DNA of 64,000 nucleotides. Origin: Streptomyces acidiscabies (lineage in GTDB: Bacteria; Actinomycetota; Actinomycetes; Streptomycetales; Streptomycetaceae). The translations under genes and the position numbers were made by a program. The notes under the pieces were generated by a model, which was not told the origin of the DNA, searched no databases, and saw nothing but the letters and a program-made list of their open reading frames with translations. Shown here in pieces: positions 24,607-33,458 of the stretch (position 1 is the stretch's first letter; the number at the start of each line of letters is the position of its first letter). The stretch lies in the NCBI RefSeq assembly GCF_020010905.1, contig NZ_JAGJBY010000002.1, forward strand, positions 3,968,001 through 4,032,000. The letters are read 5' to 3'.

Positions 24607-25041
24607 ATGCGACCCAACATCCTGACGAGGACACTCGTCACCGTCACCGCCGTCGCGGGGATCACCACCGGCGGCCTCGTGGGTACGGGCTTCACGGCAC
24701 CCCAGCCGGCCCCCGTACCCGCGGCGAGCGCCTCGATTCTCGCCGTGAACAACCTCGGCCTGAGCACCACCCAGGCCCGGCACTGGCAGTGCTTCCTGGA
24801 CGACTTGGGCTTCAACCCCGGCACGATCGACGGCCAGTTGGGCACCAACAGCTGGAAGGCGGCCCAGTCGTTCTTCAACCACTACGGGTACTACGTCGGC
24901 AGCAGGCTCGCCGTGGACGGCGTCGTCGGGACCAACACGATCAAGGCCCTCCAGAAATTCCTGGGCGTCGGCATCGACGGCATCGCGGGCCCCGCGACCA
25001 AGGGCGCGTTCGCCAGCTTCAACAACTCCAACTACTGCTGA
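24607..25041 (+). CDS. secreted peptidoglycan-binding-domain protein
   Basis: 144 residues. A Sec signal peptide (1-43) is followed by one PG_binding_1-type domain, or a domain with a half-repeat: GFNPGTIDGQLGTNSWKAAQSFF and LAVDGVVGTNTIKALQKFLGV carry the DGxxGxxT signature twice. No catalytic domain follows, so it is a wall-binding module only, possibly an inhibitor or adaptor of wall enzymes. The next small exported protein starts 12 bases downstream. Confidence 0.8.
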   Translation: MRPNILTRTLVTVTAVAGITTGGLVGTGFTAPQPAPVPAASASILAVNNLGLSTTQARHWQCFLDDLGFNPGTIDGQLGTNSWKAAQSFFNHYGYYVGSRLAVDGVVGTNTIKALQKFLGVGIDGIAGPATKGAFASFNNSNYC

Positions 25042-25053
25042 ACGGCGGGGGAG

Positions 25054-25476
25054 ATGAGGATCAGGACCGGCCTGTGCGTAACCGCCGCCCTCATCGGCCT
25101 CGCCGGCACCGGCACCACCGCCCACAGCGCCGAAACCGTGGCAGCGGCCTGCAAGAAGAAGGTCGTGGCCTTCAACCACACGGGCTACAAGAAGTGCAAC
25201 ACCACGGCCTCCTGGGTCGACTGGAACGTCGACGGCAAGACGGACGAGGTCTTCGTCGTGGCCCCGAACCGCACGATCTGGCACACCTGGAAGGCCGCGT
25301 CCGGCTGGCAGGAACTCCCGGGCAAGGGCAGGGCGGACGACATGCTCGGCCCCGGCCAGGTCGGCGCGGGCATCCGCAGCCGCTGCATCATCGTCCTGGT
25401 GACGAAGATGTCGTACCCGTACTGGCAGAACTGCTTCTACAACGGCAAGTGGCACAACTGGACCCAGCCCGGCTGA
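25054..25476 (+). CDS. small secreted protein, function unknown
   Basis: 140 residues starting right after GGGGGAG. The signal peptide is about 1-26 (ending TAHSAE). The mature domain is rich in Trp, Lys and Tyr with four cysteines (AACKKK, KKCNTT, SRCIIV, QNCFYN), and looks like a VCBS/FG-GAP-type single blade (DWNVDGKTDEVFVVAPN). Co-transcribed with the peptidoglycan-binding protein and probably wall-associated. Confidence 0.75.
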   Translation: MRIRTGLCVTAALIGLAGTGTTAHSAETVAAACKKKVVAFNHTGYKKCNTTASWVDWNVDGKTDEVFVVAPNRTIWHTWKAASGWQELPGKGRADDMLGPGQVGAGIRSRCIIVLVTKMSYPYWQNCFYNGKWHNWTQPG

Positions 25477-25513
25477 GATTGACCCCGCACCGTCGGAGGT
25501 GACCGTCCGATAC

Positions 25514-25549
25514 CTGGTCCCGCGCCCGCACCACTGGGCGCGGGACCAG
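25514..25549. terminator. 14-bp perfect hairpin between convergent genes
   Basis: CTGGTCCCGCGCCC (25514-25527) pairs exactly with 25536-25549 around an 8-base loop. It separates the plus-strand secreted-protein gene from the minus-strand flavoenzyme gene, and probably terminates both. Confidence 0.75.
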
Positions 25550-25588
25550 TCGCGCGGAACGCCGCGACCCGTTCGTCGGTGAAGCCGA

Positions 25589-26707
25589 TCAGACGTACCC
25601 CGGGAACGGTTCCACGCCCGCCAGGACCGCGCCCGCCCCCTCGTACACCGACCCCTGGAGAAAGGCGTGTTGGGGAACGACGGACGCGTCCCGCAGGCAG
25701 CGTTCCAGGACGCCGCCGGTCGTCATCGCGGCCGTGCCGCCCAACTGGTAGGCGGCGCGGGTGACTTCGAACGCCGTCTCCGCGAGGTGGGTGGACGCCA
25801 GGCGCAGCATGCTCGCCTGCTCCCTCGACGCCGGGTCACCCGACTCCACCGTGGCCCACACCTCGTGCGTCGCCTCGTAGAAGTAGGCCCGCGCCGAACG
25901 GAGTTGAGCCTCGGCCCGCGCTACCGCTATGCGGTACGTCGCCCGGTCGGCCGGCTTGGGGGCGCCGGTCCAGGCCGGGCGTCCGCCGTCCGCCGTGACA
26001 TGGTCGAGGGCGGCGCGGGCGATGCCCAGCCCCACGACCGCGAGCACCTGCGCGGCGTACGGCACCGTCGGGTAGCGGTACAGCGGCTCGTCCACCGTCG
26101 CCGGGCCACCGCGCACGAACGTCCACTCCTCCGGGACCACGACCCCGGCCACCGCGAGATCGTGACTGCCGGTCCCACGCAGCCCGATGACGTCCCAGTT
26201 CTCGACGATCTCGACCTGCTCGGGCCGCAGCACGGCGGTGCGGGGACGGTTGGCGCGCTCCCCGTCAGCAGCGCTCGCCTTGATACCCACACCCAGCACA
26301 TCCGCCCCCTGACACCCACTCGCGAACTTCCACCGCCCCTCCACCAGATACCCACCCCCGACCCGCGCCGCCGCCTGCACGGGAAACAACCCTCCCGCGA
26401 ACACCACATCAGGACCGCCCGCATACAACTCCGCCTGCGTCTCCAGCGGCAGCCCCGCAAGGTAGACCGTCCCCGAACCGAAACTCGCGACCCACCCGGC
26501 CGACCCGTCCACCTCCGAGATCCGCTCCACGACCCGCAGGAACTCGGCAGGCGCAAGCGCATCCCCACCGAACCGCCGAGGCACCCCCGCCCGGTACACC
26601 CCGGCCCGCTTGAACTCCTCGACCACATCCAGGGGAACACGCCCCTTCGCCTCGAACTCCGCCCGCCGCTCGGCGATCACGGCCAGCACGTGCTCCAACT
26701 GCGCCAT
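25589..26707 (-). CDS. acyl-CoA-dehydrogenase-like flavoenzyme
   Basis: 372 residues in the group-D flavin monooxygenase / acyl-CoA dehydrogenase fold. The N-terminal helical domain ends GVPRRFGGDALAPAEFLRVVERISEVDGSAGWV. The beta domain has WKFASGCQGADVLGVG, and the C-terminal helical domain has QLGGTAAMTTGGVLERCLRDA. The catalytic Glu of true acyl-CoA dehydrogenases is not evident. It resembles HpaB/DszC-like FMN-dependent monooxygenases or hydroxylases that use reduced flavin from a separate reductase. No reductase adjoins it; the substrate is unknown. Confidence 0.78.
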   Translation of the reverse strand: MAQLEHVLAVIAERRAEFEAKGRVPLDVVEEFKRAGVYRAGVPRRFGGDALAPAEFLRVVERISEVDGSAGWVASFGSGTVYLAGLPLETQAELYAGGPDVVFAGGLFPVQAAARVGGGYLVEGRWKFASGCQGADVLGVGIKASAADGERANRPRTAVLRPEQVEIVENWDVIGLRGTGSHDLAVAGVVVPEEWTFVRGGPATVDEPLYRYPTVPYAAQVLAVVGLGIARAALDHVTADGGRPAWTGAPKPADRATYRIAVARAEAQLRSARAYFYEATHEVWATVESGDPASREQASMLRLASTHLAETAFEVTRAAYQLGGTAAMTTGGVLERCLRDASVVPQHAFLQGSVYEGAGAVLAGVEPFPGYV

Positions 26708-26785
26708 CAGGGAGTCTCCTTGGGGTACCTCGACGCGTCGTGTGGGTCACGGTACGACACGTGCGAGGCATGCCACCCGGCGAGT

Positions 26786-28108
26786 TCACCGGGAGCAGAT
26801 GTCGACGTACCGGGCGACGGTCAACCCGTCCCCGGCGTCGACGCTGTGCCGGCGCAGCAGAGTCACTCCGTCGAGAACGACCCCCTCGCGGGCGAGGACG
26901 AAGACGAGCGCGAGGAAGGCGGAACGGGCGTTGCCGTCGTCGAAGGGGTGGAAGTGGCAGATGTCGAGGTACGTGCGCGCGGCGCGGGCGGTGAGCGGAA
27001 GGGGCCGCGCCGCATCCCGCGCGCTCTCGGCGAGGCACGCGTCGAGCCGCCCCCGGGTGTCCGGGCCGATGCCGTACCGCTCCCGCCCGCGCTTCGCGAA
27101 GGCGGGCAGCGTACGGAACTCCGGGTCCGTCCCGAGGACATGCCGCTGCCAGCTCCGCAACAGCTCGAAGTCGAGCACCGCACCCCGCTCCGCGTCACGG
27201 CGGAGCAGGTCGAGGGCAGTGAGCAGGCCCTGTGCTCGGGCGGGGTCCAGGGCCGCGTCGAAGGCCCGGATGTCCTCGGCGGCTCCGTCCCGCGCGGGCG
27301 TCACCGGCTCGCCGTCCGGCGGCGCCTCGTCCCAGGGGACCGTCTCCCGTACGGCGAGCCACCGCGCGAGGTGGTCCGGCGGGGCCGGGGCGACGGGCGG
27401 CGCGTCGGCGTCGTCCGGCCGCAGGGACCCCGCGAGGCGCTCCGCGACGTCGTCCACGAGCACGGCATCGGGCTCGGCCCAGCTCTTGAACCGGCCCCCG
27501 ATCGCCTCGTCGACCAACTCACGCGCGAGAGCGGGCGCGACACCCCAGCGGGCGAGGAACCAGGTCAGCACCTGACGGCAGTGCCCGTACCAGCCGCTGC
27601 CGCCCCCCGTGCGGTCGGCCACCTGGAGGACGATCTTCCGGACCGCACCCTCCCACAGCACCCGCTGCTCCTCGACGTCCGCCACCTCCAGCGGATACGC
27701 CTCGAACCGGTCCGCGAGGTTCTCCAGCCACTCACGCCACTCGCACAACGCCGCGACGACCCGGTCGAGCGTCTCCTCCGGGACGGTCACCGAATCCTGG
27801 GGACAGCACCAGGACCCGACCGGCCCCCCGTCGAAATCCCCCTCGTCGAGCGCCCACCGCCAGCCCACGGCCCACTGGCCGTAGCGTTCGGCGAGAGCCT
27901 GGGACATGGCATCGGCCCAGGGCGTCGCCACCTCCCAGCTCCAGGTGCTCATTGCCCGGTCCGAGGGAGGAACCTCCGGCCGGACCGGCACCCTGCGCGC
28001 GGGCCCGAGCGCCCGCACCACCTCCGACGCCGTCCCGCTGTCGAAGGGGTACCGCGCGGGATCCACGTCGTCCCAGTCCAGCAAACGGGGGTTCGTCTCG
28101 TAGCTCAC
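26786..28108 (-). CDS. Fic-domain protein with long N-terminal region
   Basis: 440 residues from GTG 28108 (VSYETN). The Fic core is at the C-terminus, with motif HPFDDGNARSA at about 387-397. The catalytic His and the Asn are kept, while the usual GNGRxxR is GNARSAF. The first 250 residues are helical and unlike known Fic partners. Typical Fic proteins transfer AMP to Ser/Thr/Tyr of target proteins. No antitoxin-like small gene adjoins, and I do not see the (S/T)xxxE(G/N) inhibitory motif clearly. Its divergence raises the possibility of a different substrate. Confidence 0.75.
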   Translation of the reverse strand: MSYETNPRLLDWDDVDPARYPFDSGTASEVVRALGPARRVPVRPEVPPSDRAMSTWSWEVATPWADAMSQALAERYGQWAVGWRWALDEGDFDGGPVGSWCCPQDSVTVPEETLDRVVAALCEWREWLENLADRFEAYPLEVADVEEQRVLWEGAVRKIVLQVADRTGGGSGWYGHCRQVLTWFLARWGVAPALARELVDEAIGGRFKSWAEPDAVLVDDVAERLAGSLRPDDADAPPVAPAPPDHLARWLAVRETVPWDEAPPDGEPVTPARDGAAEDIRAFDAALDPARAQGLLTALDLLRRDAERGAVLDFELLRSWQRHVLGTDPEFRTLPAFAKRGRERYGIGPDTRGRLDACLAESARDAARPLPLTARAARTYLDICHFHPFDDGNARSAFLALVFVLAREGVVLDGVTLLRRHSVDAGDGLTVARYVDICSR

Positions 28109-28149
28109 CGAGCCAGCCTGCCGTCCAACTGCCCGCCGCTCCACCGCAT

Positions 28150-28941
28150 TTATTCCAGCGGCACCACCCCGCCCAACCGCTCGGTGAGCGCCCGAGCCGC
28201 CCCCATCACCTGCCCCGCCAGTTCCGGCAGCCGCTCGTGGGTCACCCGGGACGCGGGCCCCGAGACGCTGATCGCCGTGAGGACCGTGCCGGTGTGGCCG
28301 AAGACGGGAGCGGCGACGCACCGGATGTCGCGTTCGTTCTCGACGTCGTCGACGGCGTAGCCGAGTGCGCGGACGGAGGCGAGCTCGGCGCGCAGGAGGG
28401 CGGGGGTCGTGAGGGTGGAAGGGGTGCGGGCGGGCAGGCCCGCCGCGAGGACCTCGGCCAGGACCGCGTCCGTCGAGTGCGCCAGGAACGCCTTGCCGGT
28501 CGCCGTGCAGTACGCGGGCTGCCGTCCCCCCACCCGCGAGTGCATCCGTACCGCCTGCGGGCTCTCCACCTTGTCGATGTACACGATCTCCGGCGGATCG
28601 AAACTCACCAGGTGAACGGCCTCCCGGGCGTCCTGCGCGAGCTGGTGCAGCAGCGGGGAAGCCGTACGCCGGATGTCGAGCCGCTCCAGGTAGACCTGGC
28701 CGAGGAGGGCGTTCTGCGGGCCGAGCCGGTAGTGGCCGCTCTCGGGGTCCTGGTCGACGAGGCGGGTCTCGCGCAGAGGGGCGACGAGCCGCAGCACCGT
28801 GCTCTTGCTCATGCCGAGCCCCGTCGCGAGATCGGTGAGCGACGTGCCCTGGGGGTGGCCGTCGTCCTCGGCGAGGTACATGAGGAGGCCGAGCGCGCGG
28901 CGCAGGGACGAGGAGGAGTTGCGGGGGGTCTCGGAGGTCAC
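28150..28941 (-). CDS. IclR-family regulator of the downstream catabolic operon
   Basis: 263 residues from GTG 28941 (VTSETPRN); an ATG at 28965 would add 8 residues but overlaps an operator copy. The N-terminal winged helix (about 20-70) reads TSLTDLATGLGMSKSTVLRLV. The C-terminal IclR effector domain has GGRQPAYCTATGKAFLA and DDVENERDIRCVAAPVF. It is divergent from the ABC-transporter operon and flanked by repeated TGCATTGCA sites. IclR proteins here usually sense the catabolised acid or its keto-deoxy product. Confidence 0.87.
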   Translation of the reverse strand: MTSETPRNSSSSLRRALGLLMYLAEDDGHPQGTSLTDLATGLGMSKSTVLRLVAPLRETRLVDQDPESGHYRLGPQNALLGQVYLERLDIRRTASPLLHQLAQDAREAVHLVSFDPPEIVYIDKVESPQAVRMHSRVGGRQPAYCTATGKAFLAHSTDAVLAEVLAAGLPARTPSTLTTPALLRAELASVRALGYAVDDVENERDIRCVAAPVFGHTGTVLTAISVSGPASRVTHERLPELAGQVMGAARALTERLGGVVPLE

Positions 28942-28960
28942 GCGGCGGACCCTACCGTAC

Positions 28961-29080
28961 TGCATTGCAAAACAGAATGTTACATATCGAAATCCTGCAT
29001 TGACGCTGGTCGGGGCGCGGGCTAATTTCTCCGCAACGCCAAGCCGTGCAATGCGAAATTAGATTCTGCATTGCAAAACA
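28961..29080. promoter_or_regulatory. paired IclR operators
   Basis: TGCATTGCAAAACA occurs exactly twice (28961-28974 and 29067-29080), each containing the palindromic core TGCATTGCA. A related inverted copy (GTGCAATGCGAAA) lies at about 29046-29058 and CTGCATTGA near 29005. One copy lies at the IclR start and the other about 46 bases before the transporter gene, consistent with dual control and possible looping. Confidence 0.8.
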
Positions 29081-29125
29081 AACCGGCTACCCCTGAGGCG
29101 ATCCCCCTCCCGGAAGGGAGCCCCC

Positions 29126-29962
29126 GTGCAGAGATTCCGTCACCGTACCCGCCCATTCCTGCTGATGTGTGCCGGTGTGACCACCGCCGCATCCCTCACC
29201 GCCTGCACCTCGGTCAGCGCGGCCACCGGCGGCGCGCAGTCCTCCACCCTCCAGGAGGTCGTCCGGCGCGGCACCCTGAACGTCGCGAGCTGCCTGACCT
29301 TCCCGCCGTTCGGGTCCCTCGACAAGAACAACAAGCCCCAGGGCTACGACGTGGACGTGGCCACCGCGATGGCGAAGGCCCTCGGCGTCAAGGTCCACAT
29401 CGTCGACACCACCTCCGCGAACCGCATCCCCAACCTCCAGACCAGGAAGGTCGACGCGGTCGTCTGCAACTTCACGACCACCGCCGAACGCGCCAAGCAG
29501 GTCAACTTCAGCACCCCGTACGTCGTCGCCGGCGAGGTCCTCCTCGTGAAGAAGTCCAGCGGCATCGCCACGCTGGGGGACCTGACCGGCAAGGCGGTCG
29601 CCGTCACCAAGGGCTCCACCAACGGCGACGCGGTCAAGGCCGCCAACCCGAAGGCGAGGATCCAGGAGTACGACAGCTCCTCCTCGGCCGTCCTCGCGGT
29701 CAAGCAGGGCCAGGCGGACGCGATGGTCGAGGACTCCAACTTCCTCAACTACCAGGCGAAGAAAGACAGTTCGCTCACCGTCACCAAGGACTCGGTCGTC
29801 CCCCTCGAATACAACGGCATCGGCCTCCCCCTCGGCGACGCCACCTGGACCCAGTGGGTCGACACCTGGCTGAGGGAGTTCAACACCTCCGGCGAGGCCG
29901 GCGCCCTCTACAAGAAGTGGTTCGGCGTCGAGCGGGTCTTCCCGCTCAACCCGGCCTACTGA
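29126..29962 (+). CDS. polar amino-acid-type ABC solute-binding lipoprotein
   Basis: 278 residues. The lipobox LTAC gives Cys about 27. The family-3 solute-binding fold (VVRRGTLNVASCLTFPPFGSLDKNNKPQGYDVDVATAMAKALG; later RKVDAVVCNFTTTAERAKQVNFSTPY) is that of amino-acid and opine binding proteins. It should capture the operon's substrate outside the cell. First gene of the eight-gene unit, directly behind the second IclR site. Confidence 0.88.
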   Translation: MQRFRHRTRPFLLMCAGVTTAASLTACTSVSAATGGAQSSTLQEVVRRGTLNVASCLTFPPFGSLDKNNKPQGYDVDVATAMAKALGVKVHIVDTTSANRIPNLQTRKVDAVVCNFTTTAERAKQVNFSTPYVVAGEVLLVKKSSGIATLGDLTGKAVAVTKGSTNGDAVKAANPKARIQEYDSSSSAVLAVKQGQADAMVEDSNFLNYQAKKDSSLTVTKDSVVPLEYNGIGLPLGDATWTQWVDTWLREFNTSGEAGALYKKWFGVERVFPLNPAY

Positions 29963-29975
29963 CAAGGGGGTTCAC

Positions 29976-30689
29976 ATGTTCGTCGACTGGAGCTACGCGC
30001 TGCGCGACTGGTCCACCTACCTCGACGCCGCCTGGCTGACCCTGCAACTCTCCCTGGCGGCCTTCGCGCTGGCCTTCGCCCTCGGCCTCCTCGGCGCCCT
30101 CGCCCGCCGCTCCCGCCACCTCGCCCTGCGCGCCCCGGCGGCCGTGTACGTCGAGGTCATGCGCAACACCCCGGTGCTGCTCCAGATGTTCGTGGCCTAC
30201 TTCGTCCTGCCCTCGGCGGGCCTGCGCCTGACTCCCGTACAGGCAGGGGTACTCGCCCTCGGCGTCAACGTCGGCGCCTACCTCACGGAGATCTTCCGCG
30301 CCGGCATCGACGCCGTACCGACCGGCCAGCGGGAAGCCGCGAAAGTCCTGGCCCTCAGCCCCGTACGGACCTTCGCGCACGTCGTCCTCCCGCAGGCCCT
30401 GCGCAACGTCTACCCCGCCGTCGTGGGCCAGCTCGTCCAGATCATCCTCGGCTCCTCGCTGCTCTCGGCGATCTCCGTGCCCGAGCTGACGGGTACGGCG
30501 ATGGTCGTCAACTCCCGCACGCTGCTGACGGTTCAGGTCTTCGGCATCGCGGCGGTGCTCTACCTGGTGCTGACCAACGCGGTCGCGCTGGCCGCAGGTC
30601 TGGTGGGCCGCGTGGCGTTCCGGCCGCCGCTGAAGGCCGCCGCCCCGAAGCGCCGCGCCGTACGCCGCCTGCTGCTGAAGGGAGCGTGA
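29976..30689 (+). CDS. polar amino-acid ABC transporter permease 1
   Basis: 237 residues; AAGGGGG precedes the start. It has five or so membrane segments and the HisM/GlnP-type coupling region EIFRAGIDAVPTGQREAAKVLALSPVRTFAHVVLPQALR. It pairs with the next gene to make the membrane channel. The basic C-terminal tail is cytoplasmic. It ends 1 base before the second permease. Confidence 0.88.
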   Translation: MFVDWSYALRDWSTYLDAAWLTLQLSLAAFALAFALGLLGALARRSRHLALRAPAAVYVEVMRNTPVLLQMFVAYFVLPSAGLRLTPVQAGVLALGVNVGAYLTEIFRAGIDAVPTGQREAAKVLALSPVRTFAHVVLPQALRNVYPAVVGQLVQIILGSSLLSAISVPELTGTAMVVNSRTLLTVQVFGIAAVLYLVLTNAVALAAGLVGRVAFRPPLKAAAPKRRAVRRLLLKGA

Positions 30690-30690
30690 C

Positions 30691-31341
30691 ATGGACTTCT
30701 CGCTCCTGTGGTCCAACCGCGAGCTCTACCTCGACGGCCTGAGGTCCACCGTCCTGCTCTCCCTCGCCGCGATCGGCACCGGCACCCTCCTCGGCGTCCT
30801 CGTCGCCGCCGTACGCACCAGCCGCGTACCCGTCCTCGCCCAGCTCGGCCGGGTCTACCTGGAGGTGTTCCGGGGCACGCCGCTGCTCATCCAGATGCTG
30901 TTCCTGTACTTCGGCATCGCCTACATCGCCCCGATGGGGCTCACCGTCTTCGGCGCCGCCCTCGTCGCCCTCACCCTCTACCAGGGCGCCTACATCGCGG
31001 AGATCTTCCGCGCCGGGATCGAGGCCGTACCGCGCGGGCAGTGGGAGGCGGCGCGCGTGCTGGGACTGGGCCGGGTACGGACGTTCGTCAGCGTCGTCCT
31101 CCCGCAGACCCGGACGATCGTCCTGCCGCCGCTCGTCGGGCAGTACCTGTCTCTCATCAAGGACACCTCGATCGCCGTCGTCATCGGGTACGTCGAACTC
31201 CTGCGCCAGGGACAGGCCGTCATCGACCGCTCCGGCGACCCCGCCACCTCGTACCTCGCCGTCGCCGCCCTCTACTTCGCCGTCTGCTACCCGCTGTCGC
31301 TGCTCGTGCGGCGCATGGAACGAAAGGCGCTCCCCGTATGA
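30691..31341 (+). CDS. polar amino-acid ABC transporter permease 2
   Basis: 216 residues, homologous to permease 1. It has membrane segments and the EAA-type loop EIFRAGIEAVPRGQWEAARVLGLGRVRTFVSVVLPQTR. It overlaps the ATPase gene by 4 bases (ATGA). The two different permeases imply a heterodimeric channel. Confidence 0.88.
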   Translation: MDFSLLWSNRELYLDGLRSTVLLSLAAIGTGTLLGVLVAAVRTSRVPVLAQLGRVYLEVFRGTPLLIQMLFLYFGIAYIAPMGLTVFGAALVALTLYQGAYIAEIFRAGIEAVPRGQWEAARVLGLGRVRTFVSVVLPQTRTIVLPPLVGQYLSLIKDTSIAVVIGYVELLRQGQAVIDRSGDPATSYLAVAALYFAVCYPLSLLVRRMERKALPV

Positions 31342-32075
31342 CCACCGCACGAATCTCCCTGTCCGGAGTGCGCAAGCGCTTCGGTGACCTGGACGTCCTC
31401 CAAGGCGTCGACATCGACGTCGAACCCGGCGAGGTCGTCGTCCTCATCGGCGCCAGCGGCTCCGGCAAGTCCACGCTGCTGCGGATCATGTGCGACCTGG
31501 AGCGCGCGGACGGCGGCGAGGTGTGGGTGAACGGCGTCCCGCTGCACGACCGTAAGCGCGCCCCTGAGATCTTCGGGCACGTCGGGATGGTCTTCCAGCA
31601 GTTCAACCTGTTCCCGCACAAGACGGCACTCGGCAACGTCACCCTCGCCCTGCGCAAGGTCCGGGGCCTCGACAAGGCCGACGCCGAGGAACGCGGCCGG
31701 TCCGCGCTCGCCCGCGTCGGGCTCGCCGACAAGGCCGGCAGCTACCCCGCGCAGCTCTCCGGCGGCCAGCAGCAGCGCGTCGCCATCGCCCGCGCGCTCG
31801 CCATGGACCCGAGCGTCATGTTCTTCGACGAACCGACCTCCGCGCTCGACCCCGAGCTGGTCGGGGAGGTCACCGGCGTCATGCGGTCCCTCGCCGAGGA
31901 CGGCATGACCATGGTCGTCGTCACCCACGAGATGCGGTTCGCGAAGGACACGGCCGACCGGGTCGTCTTCATGGACGGCGGTGTCGTCCTCGAACAGGGG
32001 CCGCCGCAGGAGGTGTTCGCGAACCCGACACAGCCGCGGACCCAGCAGTTCCTGCACCGCGTACTGGACACGTGA
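31338..32075 (+). CDS. polar amino-acid ABC transporter ATPase
   Basis: 245 residues. Walker A is GASGSGKST, the Q-loop VFQQFNLFPHKT, the signature LSGGQQQRVAIARAL, Walker B VMFFDEPTSALDPE and the H-loop VTHEMRFA. It belongs to the GlnQ/HisP class and energises uptake through the two permeases. It overlaps the second permease and runs into the kinase gene. Confidence 0.92.
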   Translation: MTTARISLSGVRKRFGDLDVLQGVDIDVEPGEVVVLIGASGSGKSTLLRIMCDLERADGGEVWVNGVPLHDRKRAPEIFGHVGMVFQQFNLFPHKTALGNVTLALRKVRGLDKADAEERGRSALARVGLADKAGSYPAQLSGGQQQRVAIARALAMDPSVMFFDEPTSALDPELVGEVTGVMRSLAEDGMTMVVVTHEMRFAKDTADRVVFMDGGVVLEQGPPQEVFANPTQPRTQQFLHRVLDT

Positions 32076-32086
32076 AGGACCACCCC

Positions 32087-33043
32087 GTGCACCTCCCCCC
32101 GGACGTCGTGTGCGTCGGCGAGACCATGGCTGTCCTCAGCCCGCCGACCGCGACCCCCCTCGCCCACCAGACCCACCTCGCCCTCACGGTCGGCGGCGCC
32201 GAGTCGAACGTCGCGTGCACGCTGGCGGCGTTCGGACACCGGGCCGCCTGGGTGGGCCGCGTCGGCGCCGACCCCTTGGGACGGCGTGTCCTGAACGACC
32301 TGGCAGCGAACGGTGTCGACATCTCGTGCGCAGAGACCGACCCGGACCGGCCGACGGGCGTGTACTTCAAGGACCCCGGCACCGAGGGCACCGGCACGTA
32401 CTACTACCGCCGGGATTCAGCGGCTACGGCGATGAGTACGGCCTTGACGACCCTGCCCATGCTGCATGACGCCCGCATCCTCCACCTCACCGGCATCACC
32501 GCCGCCCTCTCGGACACGTGCGCCGACCTGGTCGAGGCCCTCGTCGTACACCGCGCGATCCCCGGCCCCCTCATCTCCTTCGACGTCAACCACCGCCCCG
32601 CGCTCTGGCGCACCGACGCGGCCCCCGCACTCCTCGCCCTCGCCCGCGCCGCCGACATCGTCTTCGTGGGCCGAGACGAAGCGGAGAACCTCTGGCACAC
32701 GGGCACGGCCGAGGAGATCCGGAAGCTGATCCCCGGCCCGACCCTGGTGGTGAAAGACGCGAGTCATGGAGCGACGGTGTACGCCCCTCAAGAGCCCACC
32801 GCCTTCGTCCCCGCCCCCGCCGCCCGCGTCGTCGAACGCGTCGGCGCCGGTGACGCCTTCGCCGCCGGATACCTCGCCGCCCGCCTCGAATCCCGCACCC
32901 CCGCCGACGCCCTGCGCCTCGGTCACCTCGTCGCCGCAGCGACCCTCGCGACCCGCGCCGACATCCCCCCGCCCCTCACCCGCACCGCCCTCAACGACCA
33001 CCTCGCCCTCGACGACGCGGCCTGGTCCGCGCTGACCCTCTAG
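32087..33043 (+). CDS. PfkB-family 2-keto-3-deoxygluconate-type kinase
   Basis: 318 residues from GTG 32087, which has GAAGGA 7 bases upstream; a GTG at 32072 overlapping the ATPase stop is the alternative. The ribokinase-fold motifs are VGGAESNVACTLAAFGHRAAWVGRVG near the N-terminus and GAGDAFAAGYLAARLE with the catalytic Asp near the C-terminus. The substrate region (YYYRRDSAATAMS) is like KdgK. Predicted reaction: ATP-dependent phosphorylation of KDG to KDPG, which fits the aldolase four genes on. Confidence 0.85.
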   Translation: MHLPPDVVCVGETMAVLSPPTATPLAHQTHLALTVGGAESNVACTLAAFGHRAAWVGRVGADPLGRRVLNDLAANGVDISCAETDPDRPTGVYFKDPGTEGTGTYYYRRDSAATAMSTALTTLPMLHDARILHLTGITAALSDTCADLVEALVVHRAIPGPLISFDVNHRPALWRTDAAPALLALARAADIVFVGRDEAENLWHTGTAEEIRKLIPGPTLVVKDASHGATVYAPQEPTAFVPAPAARVVERVGAGDAFAAGYLAARLESRTPADALRLGHLVAAATLATRADIPPPLTRTALNDHLALDDAAWSALTL

Positions 33044-33053
33044 GAGTACGACG

Positions 33054-33458
33054 ATGAGCCACCGCGCGATCCGCACCGACGGCGCACCCGCGCCCGCCTG
33101 GGCCTTCTCGCAGGGCGTCCGCAAGGGACCGATCCTCCAGGTCTCCGGCCAGGGACCTCAAGACCCGGCCACCGGCGCCTACTTGTACGAGGGCGACGTC
33201 AAGGCGCAGACCCGCCGCACCCTGGACAACGTCCGCGCGATCCTCGAAGCGGGCGGCGCGGGCGTCGGCGACGTCGTCATGTTCCGCGTCTACCTCACCA
33301 CCCGCGCCGACTTCGCCGCGATGAACGAGGTGTACGCCGAGTTCATCGCCGAACACGTCCCCGAGGGCGCGCCCAAGCCGTGCCGGACGACCGTGTTCGT
33401 CGAACTCCCGCACGAGGTCATGCTCGTGGAGATCGACGCGCAGGCGGTCGTGGAGTGA
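33054..33458 (+). CDS. RidA-family enamine/imine deaminase
   Basis: 134 residues; AGGAG precedes the start. It belongs to the YjgF/YER057c/UK114 family: FSQGVRKGPILQVSGQGPQDPATG ... TRRTLDNVRAILEAGGAGVGDVV ... PCRTTVFVELPHEVMLVEIDA, with the active-site Arg in the PCRTT segment. These proteins hydrolyse reactive enamines released by PLP enzymes. Its place directly before a PLP amino-acid dehydratase-like gene (4-base overlap) suggests that partnership. Confidence 0.87.
   Translation: MSHRAIRTDGAPAPAWAFSQGVRKGPILQVSGQGPQDPATGAYLYEGDVKAQTRRTLDNVRAILEAGGAGVGDVVMFRVYLTTRADFAAMNEVYAEFIAEHVPEGAPKPCRTTVFVELPHEVMLVEIDAQAVVE

Noticed and set aside
25667..28360. Very long plus-strand open frame (about 900 codons)
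   Set aside because: It runs antisense through the flavoenzyme and Fic genes, has Arg/Pro-rich low-complexity translation and no domain; a GC-driven shadow.
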